Positions 12,801 through 24,800 of a DNA stretch of 64,000 bases are shown piece after piece (position 1 is the first letter of the stretch; every line of letters starts with the position of its first letter). Below the pieces are notes generated by a model that worked only from the letters and a program-made list of their open reading frames with translations, was not told the DNA's origin and ran no database searches. The stretch comes from Hermodice carunculata (taxonomy: Eukaryota; Annelida; Polychaeta; Eunicida; Amphinomidae), in NCBI GenBank assembly GCA_964020975.1, contig OZ026615.1, forward strand, positions 81,034,962 to 81,098,961, given 5' to 3'. A program made the position numbers and the translations under genes.

Positions 12801-15800
12801 GTATATTGGGGGTGGATCAATCAAATTTGTCATCCCAAAACAGAAGAGGTCATGATATTTCACAAACCTTCATGGTGTGGGTGTCACAAAATAAGAAAGC
12901 TCAGGATGCCCCAAAATACGCTATTTAATGCAAACACAAAAACAAACTAGAAAAGACTTCAGTGTGCGGTTCATTGGATGCGGCTATGTCACAAACCTAT
13001 AAATTGAAATTGGAACCTCTATCTATAATAGTTTTGGAGATATTAAAGATTCAAATTTCATGTGTTCATCTAATTTGCATAAATCAAAATGCTACAACTG
13101 TGGTTCATGGTTCATAAGATGCCACTATGTCACAAACCTATAAATTGAAGTTGGAGTGACACCTCTATCTATATCAGTTTTGAAGCTATTCAAGATTGAA
13201 ATTTTGTGCATTCACCTAATTTGCATAAATTAACATGCTAGAACTTTGGGTCATGGTTCATTGGATGCAGCTATATCATAAACCTATAAATTGAAGTTGG
13301 AATGGCACCTCTATTTATAATAGTTTTGGAGATATTCAACTTTAAAATTGTGCAAGTGCCCCTAATCAGCATAATTTAAATTTGTACAACTTTTGGTTAC
13401 TTTTCATTAGATTGGCTAGTGCCACAAACCTATACATACATATCAAAATTTTGTGTCTATCTGAAATTGTTTTGAAGATATGGAGTATATGGAAATAAAG
13501 AATTCTGGGAAAAAGCACCCAGCTTTAAGAATATGGGGAGGACCACGGGGCCCATATCAAAGCCAGCAATACAGCGTAACATCTATTAACTCAAACTTTC
13601 AATTTTTTGTCTATCTATAAGTCATAATGGAAGCAATCATTTGACCCATGAAATACTATTAGGTTTACTCAGGCTAACTATACCAATACTAATATCCAAC
13701 TTAATGGGGATATTTAGAGGTTTAATATCCCATGCCTATTTCAGTATCCTTGCCTGAACAGATCCTCCGACAGCTTGTATCCTCCCTTAGGATATACAGA
13801 ATGTTGCTATGGTAACACTACTCTCATACAGTTCCATGCCACGTAAAAGTGGGGGATTTTTATCCCAATACTTGAGCCTTCACTCTCCTAAATAGTGCTC
13901 ACCCTCTAATAGAACATAAGTGACCTTTCCCTGCCCTGTCTTTTCCTGAACCCGGCCATGTTACTCATTTAAATAACAGTGCAAAGTATCTGTGCATCCC
14001 AGGATACATAGGAATAGGAAAGGTCGCTATCATTGTCATCACAACATTTGTAATCGTAGGCATCATCACCATCATTAGGACTGTTTCTTTAGCAAAGTAG
14101 TAGCCCATCAATATATGGCTACATCACCTATTTATGAAATACCTGGTAACTCCTAATAGACTGAAGAAAACATGCAATTACTTGCCAGAGAGAGTCAGAT
14201 TACTGTAGTTCTAGAAAATTTGGTGCACACTTTATTTGCAGCAAATGCCTTTTTCTCTTAAATTAAAAAATTTGTGTGCACATTGACAGGTAAGTTCATA
14301 ATATATTTGTGTTTTCAAAGCTTGGAGCATTTTTAATTTAGCACATTTAATTAGTGTGCTGCTAGCGCTAAATTAAATCGTGCACTAAATTTGTAGAATG
14401 ACGGTATTTAGGAGCCACACCACACTGTATAAACCGTGCAGGTTTATCTTTTTAACAAAAGAGTGTGGAACACTCCATGGTATAAATACAGTTGACTGTG
14501 TGGGTAAGATGCCACTTTCACCTACCTCACCCTTTGTGTTTATGCAGTCAACTGGTCAGCTTATTGTGTGTAGATATGATAAACAATGTACGGTTTATAC
14601 AACATGCACACTAGTGGTTGAATGTGGGTCTGTGATTGTGTGACATGACTTTGTATGATGTTAGACCTTTGAAAAAAAAATATCCAGGTGTCATCATTGT
14701 TAAAAAGATACCATGGGCAACACTCAGCCCACAATAGATAATTTCCGTGCATGAATTAGGCCTATTTAACTTAATAAATTGTGTCACTACATGAACTAAT
14801 AGTCATGTATTGCGTATCAAAACAAACATCAGAACCTGCACAATTTTTTGCCAAAGATAAGTGAAAAGTTAGCCCTTGCAAGCTTTAAGGACTATTATCT
14901 AAAGAAGAAATTTCTTCACAATGTTCTTTTCTGTGAGATAAATCAGGCATTAGATGTATAACAATGGGCTTATATGACATGTTATGATTTCTTTAATACA
15001 CTTCTGTTTAATGCAAATTTACAATTTGAGCAATTTGTCGCAAAAAAGGGCTTATTTAGGCCCAGATGAATGTCGCACATGAAAGAGAGGGCCAACTGTA
15101 AATGCGTATTAAAGTTTGATATTGATAGCCGACTGTAAAAGTTTGACATATAACTTAATAACCTGTGGCCACATTCACAACGAATTTGATCTGACTATAT
15201 GAACTTAAAGATTACAGGCTCATTTTATTAAATCAATCTTAGTGAGATCCAGTATATAATATTTTGATCCAGGATTAAAATGTGCATAAATCAAGATTGA
15301 TTTAATTGAATTGAAGCTTTAATTCCAAAGTTCACATTACAGCAGAGAACATCTAGATTAATTAATCCTGAAAGTTTAGAACAAACATTGAGCCAGCCAT
15401 TCAGTAGCTCAAGGCACAAAGGCACATTGACTTCATTTCAGGATTCAATTCAGGATCAGATTAACTCTTTGTGATTACAGCCCCTGGTTAAATTGATTAG
15501 TAAGAGAGGCGTATTTTGTTTTAAATAGGAATTAATATATCATAAATTGAAGTTCATATTGAACTTTTAATCCATGTGATGATATTTTTGATATCCAGAT
15601 ATTTCGCCGGTGATGTCCCCAGCTTTCTCAATGGAAGTAAAGATGTTATTTGAATGTTAGACTGGTCAGTTAGGCCTAGCATGTAATTATATGTAATTTT
15701 TGCTGTCATTTACTTAGAAACAAAAATCAACAACATATTTGTACTTATAATAATAAAATGACGTAGAACTTTTCATTACACACTAAAAATACAGCCTAGG

Positions 15801-18800
15801 CCTACTAAGGAATTATTCAATTGTTTTGCTGCACAATAGAGTCCCAGAAGAATCCTCTCTCCAATCCATTATCCCGATTCATACCAGTTTCAGGACCTGT
15901 CTTGTACATTTTAATTTTTATAGATGCACATATTTTCCTTTTTTCCAATAATTGGGCTCAAAGGTTAAAGGTTTGCATTCTTTCCAACATATTTGTTTTC
16001 TACAGTCAGGACAGTGTTTTGCTATCGCCGGCTTGTTAATTTTGCCTTGCGTAACTGCTTTCTTGTGCTCAGAAATTCTTGTGGTTAGGGGGCGCCCTGT
16101 TTCACCGATAGATGATTTTCCACATTCACAATCAATTTTATAAATGGCTCCTTTTCTTTCACATTCCGGTATTTTATCTTTTCCATTGCATAGAATAGAT
16201 TTAATTGTCCTGGAAGATTTATGAGCAACTTTTATGTCGTATTTTGATAATGATTTTCCAATTTTTTCACTGAAACCTCTCACATATGGGAAGGAGATAC
16301 GCTTCATTTCCTTTTTCTCTTTTTGTATGGGTTTCTTTCTACAGGCTTTCTGTAAGGAACGATTAATTTGAGTCTTGTTGTACCCATTTCTTTTGAAAAT
16401 TAGCTTTATACAGTTCATTTCTCTTTTTTGGTTGTCTTTATCACAAATTGCCACGCATCTGTCGAACATTGTTTTTATTACACCTTGTTTTATGCTGGCA
16501 GGGTGGTACGAATTTTCCTTCAAATATAGTTTTGTTTGTGTTGGTTTTCGGTAAAAGTGCTGATTATTCTGTTTGAGTTTCACTTGACTCAGACATCTAA
16601 AATGGCAATCTTCCATTTGTTTCTTTTTCCAATGTAAATTGGATATTAGGATGAATACTATTGATGTGATTAAAGAAATGATTGATCTCGTCATCACCAT
16701 GCTGCCAAATCACAAAAATATCATTGACGTACAGTTTCCATAATAGGTTTATTTTTACTAGAAGAAATAGCTGAGCTTTCAGAGTTCTCCATATAGGCAT
16801 TAGCCAGGCAAACTGATAATGATAAACCCATCGGTGCTCCAGATTTTTGTGAATAAATTTCACCTTGCCATAAGAAGTATGTACAATCGAAACAAACTTT
16901 CATCAATTGTCTAATGCGCGTATCGCTTAAGGAAGTTCGTTGAGATAAACTATTATATGTCGCTAAGTTTGTTACATACAATATCAATGGCTTCCTCGAC
17001 TGGAACTTTCGTGAATAATGATTTGACATCAAAATGAATCATTATGTCATTTGGATGTTTGCTTGATAACTTCCACAAAACTTTGTGAATTTTTTACATG
17101 ATATGCTGATTTTCCAAGGATCGGGTTAATTATATCTGTCAAGTAATTTGATATTTGGTAAACTGGACAGTCTATACAATTCACAATTGGGCAAAGTGGA
17201 ACCTGATTTTTATGGATTTTGGTTAGTCCATAAATCCTAGGTGTTTGGCTATGTCTTGGATTTAATTTCCAACATGATAGTATCTTTGCTAATCTTGAGT
17301 TGTCTTCAAGCGTCTTCAAAGAATTTGAAACTTTCTTTTCAAATTTTTATTTGTAGGATTTCTGTCTAGTTTATCATATTCATTCTCATTTAGTAGATTA
17401 TACAGTTTGTTTATGTAGTCTCCTGTATTCAGGACAACTAGAGCATTTCCCTTATCAGCAGGTAGAATTGTGATGTCCTCATTTGATTTTAGATTTTTTA
17501 ACGCTTTCTCTTGGGATATTGAGATATTCGATTTTGGTGATTTTGCTTTTTCAAAAATAGTGCACACTTCATGTTTTATCCGATCTGCTTGGTTTTGGTT
17601 GGTCATTGACTTAGTTGTAAGTTCAATCTCAGACATAATTTCTTCATATGGAATCTTCTGTGGCGTGAAATGCAAAACCTTTTCCTAAAGATAGAACATC
17701 TATTTCATCTTCCTTTCAATCATATGAGCTGAGATTTACAACAGGATTTTTTATTATGCCCCCCTTCGAAGAAGGTGGGGCATATAGCGTTGCACATGTC
17801 GGTCGGTCTGTCGGTCGGTCGGTAGACTGTGGTTTCCGCACAATAACTCAAGAAGTTTTTGAGCTAGGACTTTGATACTGTGTAGGTGTATTATTCTAGT
17901 CAAAAGCTAGGCGAAGTTCGAAGATGGGTGACCTTGACCTAATTTCCAAGGTCACAGTGGTACCTGAGCCAACTTTCGTTTCCGCACAATAACTGAAGAG
18001 GTTTTTAAGGTAGGACTTTTATATTACACAGGATTATAGTCCATATTAGGGGCTAGGCAAAGTTCGAAGATGGATGACCTTGACCTCATTTTAAAGGTCA
18101 CAGAGCCACTTTACTGAATATGGTTTCATGCTTTCTGCATGATAACTTATACCTTGGAGCTAGAACTTTTATATTGCACAGCTTTATGGTTCTCTGTAAG
18201 GGCTAGATTGATTTTGAAGATGGGTGACCTTGACCCAGTTTTCAGGGTCACAGAGAGATTGTAGAATTCCTGTGGTTTCGGCACAATAACTCAAGAAGTT
18301 TTTAAGGTAGGACTTTGATACTGTGTAGGTGTATTATTCTAGTCAAAAGCTAGGCGAAGTTCGAAGATGGGTGACCTTGACCTAATTTCCAAGGTCACAG
18401 TGGTACCTGAGCTAACTTTGGTTTCCGCACAATAACTGAAGAGGTTTTTAAGCTAGGACTTTTATATTACACAGGATTATAGTCCATATTTAGGGCTAGG
18501 CGAAGTTTGAAGATGGATGACCTTGACCTCATTTCAAAGGTCACAGAGCCACTTTACTGAATATGGTTTCATGCTTTCTGCATGATAACTTATACCTTGG
18601 AGCTAGAACTTTTATATTGCACAGCTTTATGGTTCTCTGTAAGGGCTAGATTGATGTTGAAGATGGATAACCTTGACCCAGTTTTCAGGGTCACAGAGAG
18701 ATTGTAGAATTCCTGTGGTTTCCGCACAATAACTCAAGAAGTTTTTGAGGTAGGACTTCGATACTGTACAGGTGTATCATTCTAATCAAAAGCTAGGCGA

Positions 18801-21800
18801 AGTTTGAAGATGGGTGACCTTGACCTAATTTCCAAGGTCACAGTGGTACCTGAGTTAACTTTGGTTTCTGCACAATAACTGAAGAGCTTTTTAAGCTAGG
18901 ACTTTTATATTGTACAGAATTATAGTCCATATTTGGGGCTAGGCGAAGTTTGAAGATGGATGACCTTGACCTCATTTTAAAGGTCACAGAGCCATTTTAC
19001 TGAATATGGTTTGATGCTTCCTGTGGTTTCTGCACAATAACGCAAGAAGTTTTTAAGTTAGGACTGGGATACTTTACAGGTCTATAGTTCTTGCTAAGGG
19101 CTAGAAGAAGCTTAAAGTTTGGTGACCTTGATTTAATTTCCAAGGTCACGTTGGTACCTGAGTTAACTTTGGTTTCCACATGATAACTGAAGAGGTTTTT
19201 AAACTAGGACTTTTATATTCCACTGGATAATTGTCCGTATTTAGGTCTAGGTCAAGTTTGAAGATGGGTGACCTTGACCTAATTTCAAAGGTCACAGAGC
19301 CATTTGGTTGAATACTGTTTCTGCATGATAACTTACATTTTAGAGGTAGCACTTTTATATTGCACAGCTTTATGGTTGCCTATAAGGGCTAGTTTGAGTT
19401 TGTAGATGGGTGACCTTGACCCAGTTTTGAGGGTCACACACAGACAGTAGACTTCCTTTTTTGTTTTTTGCACAATTACTGAAGAAGGTCAAGTGAAAAT
19501 GAGTGACCGTGCCATAATTTCCAAGGTCATAAAGCCACTTTGCTGAATATGGTTTCTAAATGATGACTAATTTTTCAGCTATAACTTTTATATTGCCCAG
19601 GTTTTTAGTTGTTTTTTAAGGGCTAGGTTAAAGTATAAAGATATGTGACATTGATGTATGATCAACCTTCACTAATTTTGTAAGGTCACGAGTGCCCCTT
19701 CTACCACTTTCAATAGGGTAGCAAGGGCAAGGGTAATGAGGGAGGGGGGCATCTATGTTTTACAAACATATCTTGTTACTTCATTGTGTTCTCCGACTTC
19801 ACTTTCATCTTCAACATGCTCGTCCAACTTTGATCATCATAACTTATCAATTTTCTGTATTTGTCGTTTCTTGTATTCTGTGAAGGTTTTCTATGATGAT
19901 TTAGTTGTAATCTTCTGCAAGTAAATCATTTTGTAAAGATATTTTAAGATTTTCAAATTTCCTACTCACACGAGCCCTTTCATGGTGCAGATATTTTATT
20001 TCGTCTTGTATGAGTGATGCATTTGTTCGATCAATGATTCGTTGTGCATTGTCTCTATATGGTTGATAGAAAACCCTGTTTCCTTTTGGGTATACATGTA
20101 TGTTATTCCTGCATCTGTTCATGAAGGTCAAATGATTCAGGATCCTTGCCTCTTTGTTTTGCCGACGTTTAAATCATCGGTGTTTTTGTAAATTTTCAGT
20201 CCATATTTTTCACAAATATATTGTTTCAAAGACATTTTTCTCACATGTTGATTAGCAAATCATAAATTGAAGTTTACAGTTCTACGTCATTTTATTATTA
20301 TAAGGACAAATATGTTGTTGACTTTCGTTTCTACGTTAATGATGTCAAAAATTACATATGATTACTTGCTAGGCCTAACTGACCAGTCCAACGTTTAAAT
20401 AACATCTTTACTTCCATTGAGGAAGCTGGGGACAACACCAGCAAAGTATCTGGATATCAAAAATATTATCACATGGATTAAAAGTCCAATATGAACTTTA
20501 ATTTATGGTTTACTAATCAACATGCGGAAAAATATCTTTGAAACAATAGGATTTAATATGTTTGATAGGCTTAAACTGTTCAAAAGTATTCACAGCACAC
20601 CAATGTCCATGGCTCTCCCCTGAACTTGCTTTATTCCGTGTTATTGCAATGAATAGAGGCTTTCATATTGTAACCCATTTAACAATGCAAGTTCCAGTGA
20701 AAAAAGTATAGAGGAGGCGACGTTTATTATTCAATGCTCTCAATCTAATACTTCTTCCTATTTTCGAACGTTTTCTGGTGACAGGAATGTTTTTGGGGCA
20801 TATAAGAATATGATATCATTAAACTGATCAGAATGTATCATGGAGCACAAAGTATCACTTCTTTTACTTCAAAAACACCAAGAAAAGCCAAAAAGAGCAC
20901 CTGTGGCCCATTTAACCTTACCCTCCCCCCCCCCCCCCAACCGTTTTCTCATCTAATTGATCCAAAGTATTTTAGAGAAGGTGTCCCTGTCGCCTCTACA
21001 GATTGCTATGTTTTGGAGTAAACAAAAACACATCAACATTGATATTATTCTCTGGTGTAGGCCTAAGTACATCAGTAGGCCTACAATGGTGGACCCAGCA
21101 TGTTTCCGTGTTCAAACATTTCAATTCTTAGAGGGAAGAATATAAATCTTTTAGATCTTAACAGTAAATAATGTTATCAATTTTACTCTTCTTATCATTC
21201 ATGATGTGTTGGTTGTAGGCCATTATTAATCTGAGAGTCAATCTCTGTGCTTCTGACACCAGAAACTGAGGTGGACTGAGTCTTCATGTAAATAAAATCT
21301 TATCAGTCTTTTTAGGCCTGTCTGTATCTGAAAGACATTCCTCATAAATTTAAACTAGGCCTAAACATAAACACGAAGGACTACCTGTTAGGCCCACACC
21401 AACAGTGGACCTATAAGCCTAGGGATCTAAACGACATAGTATAGGATTCTGAATTAGCTCCCTGCATAGGCCTTATGATTGTAGGGTCTATAGGTTTATA
21501 AAATTTACACTGAATCAATCTTGGCCTATAGATTTACCTGTTGCGGTGCCTTTTTCGGTTCTTTTTTTTCCTTCCCTTTCAACCAGATATCTAGCCGCAG
21601 AGACAAGACCGCTGGCGTTGACAAGCCGCTGTTGACCTGTCGCCTTTTTGTAACTAAGAACAAGAAAGCAAAAAAATGGGAAAATATAGATCTGTTTAAT
21701 ATTACACTGTAAGTTATATCGGTGTCCATCAACACGTTGCCCTTCACGTCGCGCCATGCAGCTGCTGTGTCACCTGAGGAGGGAGAGCTATGGTAGATCA

Positions 21801-24800
21801 TCACAGGCGACAAATCTCCTTGTGTATCGTATCCTTCATAGACAAAACACAGACCTAAAATCTGCAGGCAGCCAGGGTTCATGCATGCTATTTTAAAAAA
21901 CTAATTCTGGCTCACTACAAACACAGGATAGTGATAAATGTATATATTTTCACAAACACACAACACCAAGCAGGATTCTACCCTGAATAAAGACATTTTT
22001 GGGGCTGAGAAATATATATCCTATCAAATTGCTACTTCAGCTCAAGGTCACACTTCTATTTTATAATTGTTTCACAATAATACATCATGTCTTGGGCAAG
22101 AATATGATATTGCTTTTTGCAGATAAGATTGTAAAGTTGAGACTGGCAATTCAGGTTGCCTGCACATGAACAGTTTAAAAGGTTCAGCAGCTGATAGTGT
22201 ACAAAAATTAAAGGGGGCATTAAAACCTGAATTAGTTTGAAGTGCGCAGTTTGGATGCTGCTGCTTCTAATAGCAGTTGTCTCATAGAGAATTAGCACTT
22301 GCCCTTAGCAGCAGTATGTCACATTTGTCTGTCTAGCAACTGAAAGGTCTGACAATGCCATCGTGGCTCAAATGACTTCGGTCGTTGACAACCAGGATCT
22401 CAGTAATGATTTTTAATACTGAGCAGTCAACAAACATAAAACCAATCATGTTTACAAATTTCAAAATGCATGTACATTGATCATGTTGATGGTGGTATGG
22501 ACATGATTTATTTTACATTGTGAATTGTGCAGATAACAGCAAACTTGTAATTGTTATAATGGTTTTTTTTTTATTATTTGGCCTGTACACTGAAATCTGA
22601 TAAGACTTTATAGCACACACTTGTCACAACATTGTGGAAAGCTGATGCTTTAACTTTTCAAGTCAGAGTACACTGCATGGCATCATATTTTATTATCATG
22701 GTTATGAGGTTAGCAGTATGAATATTCTGTAATTTGTTGGTGCAGCCATCAAGTCACTTATGCCATCTGTCATCACTGTCTATTGACTGAAGCAATAATA
22801 TGTTTTGTAGAGAACTATTGAGAGCTATGTTGACAAACGGATGGGTAGCACTTATGGTCCCCCTGGTGGAAGACGAATGACAGTGTTTATTGATGATATC
22901 AACATGCCAATCATCAATGAGTGGGGCGATCAGGTAAGAATGGCAACTATTTTGTTGTTCGCTGTCTTTAAAGACCATCTCTAAATGATTGATTCAAAAA
23001 GTTTTACTAATAAACCTTATCTTTGTCAGTTAATGTAGAATCTTCATGTTGTTTATTTTATCAGGATAGTATGATGATCCATCAATCATTTTGTGTGTAA
23101 AATACTAAAAATCAGGTTTGGAGATATGTGTATATAATTAGGATAGGACAAACAGAAGGAAGACAACATCCACTTGTAATTCCTCACATGCACCTAATTG
23201 AGTGGTTACAGAGACAAAATATGGTACATTCACATATTCTGATCATCTTAAGTTCCTTATGTTATTATTAAGATCACCAATGAAATAACAAGACAGATGA
23301 TGGAGATGAAGGGAATGTACAGCTTGGAAAAGCCTGGAGACTTCACGCACATTGTGGATATTCAGTTTATTGGTGCCATGATTCAACCAGGAGGAGGTCG
23401 CAATGACATACCAGAGAGACTAAAGAGACAGTTCTGCATATTCAACTGCACTCTTCCCTCCAACAATTCCATCGACAAGATCTTTGGTAACTATGGTGTT
23501 AAAATCAGTTCTTCAGCAGAGATATACATTAACGACACAATATAATACCATACAGGTACATGTAGGTCACTTAAGCTGGTCTCCACTCACTTAAGGTGCT
23601 TTGCCAGAGCTCCCATAAATTTTCTGTGGGGGTCCAGTGCAGATCCATGCTGTTCCAAAAACTGCTGTCTAGGCTCTGTGGCGCAGCACAGCACCCCTGG
23701 CAGTAGTAATGCATACTATCAAGCATGTGCATACCAGTTTCCTACTGTGGCGTCCATCTATGGTGGAGGTGTTTTGTTGGAAGCTCCCGCTTTTCTCATA
23801 ACTTTTCAGTACTTTTGTGGCTTCGTTCATCTTGATAGGTTTGCTGGAACTGGTCCTGTCTCAGGCTGAATTTGTCAAGGGATTGTGTTGTGAGGATAGA
23901 TCCATGAACTGATATGTGAAGTTGGACATCTGTTGGGACGGCCATCCTGCATGCTGCTCACTCTTGGGTAGGAGTGGTGTCTTCTGCACTGAAGAGAATC
24001 TATGCAGTGTTTGTTGACGATGGACTCCCTATCAGTGGCAGAAAGTCCGTCGGGCTGTCATGAGGTTCAGCAGTTTGGTAAAAAGATGGTTACTTAGTGG
24101 CTACAAAGGCTGTGAACACTAAGCTGGGAAAGAAGTCAGTAGTGACTGCAGGCGGAGCATGGGTGACATCATCATCGCTCCCTGTAGCACCTACTCCTCC
24201 AGGCTTCCAGCTTCCAGCTTCAGCTGTGCAGGCGGAAGGGACTGCCTAGGTGATCATGGGCAAAGTGGAGGTGCTGTTCGACACTGTGGCCGAACTGCTG
24301 GACAGGTTGCAGTGTAAGGTTTCCTCTGGGGAATCAGTGGTCACTCGTGCTTTCCCTGTCCACTCTGTGTTGCCTGACTCCTCTTGCGAGAGTGGGGCCC
24401 AGTCTTCTGCTGAGTTGGCTGCACGAAAGCCTAAGGTGGCTAGTGCGGTTAGAGCAGTGGCCCCCACTGTGCTCTCCATGGTGGCCACACCCTCTTCCAG
24501 GCCCCTTAGAGGCCAGGAGGTGGACCATAAATAGTTCTTGGTGGCAAGGATTTGGCCATTATGGTCACTTTGGGGGTGGGGTGGGGTGGTGAGGGATCTG
24601 CCTTGCAGCTGGTTTTTCCCCTGCCTTCCTCCCCCAGTCGCAAGCATTTGCGCTCCTGCCACGGAAGGGAGAAGAAGAGGAAGAGGTATCATTGGCACCT
24701 CTCTTCTTCTCTTTCTCTGGAAGGGAAGTTACATCCCCTAAGCTGTCCCTCAGGCGTTTCACTGGCTGGGTAGAGGCAATTCTCCCTGAGTGGATCCCAT

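Larger units (their letters stand above)
15540..20519 (-). mobile_element. Penelope-like element with inverted terminal repeats, interrupted
   Basis: Inverted terminal repeats of about 230 bp (15540-15772 and 20276-20507, near 85% alike) flank a minus-strand coding region. From right to left come an N-terminal domain (20131-19901), RT blocks with [11 protein letters not shown] (about 17460), [10 protein letters not shown] (about 17230) and [18 protein letters not shown] (about 16850), then YVNDIFVIW (about 16730), then a C-terminal GIY-YIG endonuclease (16160-16000). KIHK, GAPMG and a terminal GIY-YIG are diagnostic of Penelope-like elements; inverted terminal repeats are a known arrangement. 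The reading frame is broken in several places. A 2 kb TIR element sits inside it (17756-19752). The right terminal repeat is itself bounded by an inverted pair (20244-20275, 20488-20519). Confidence 0.9.

Noticed and set aside
21515-21882. Opposed overlapping genes in intron 4
   Set aside because: Three overlapping frames on both strands with no domain; no promoter or exon signal.
24246-24698. 150-residue minus-strand gene
   Set aside because: It lies antisense to the gag-like part of a DIRS fossil and has no recognisable domain.
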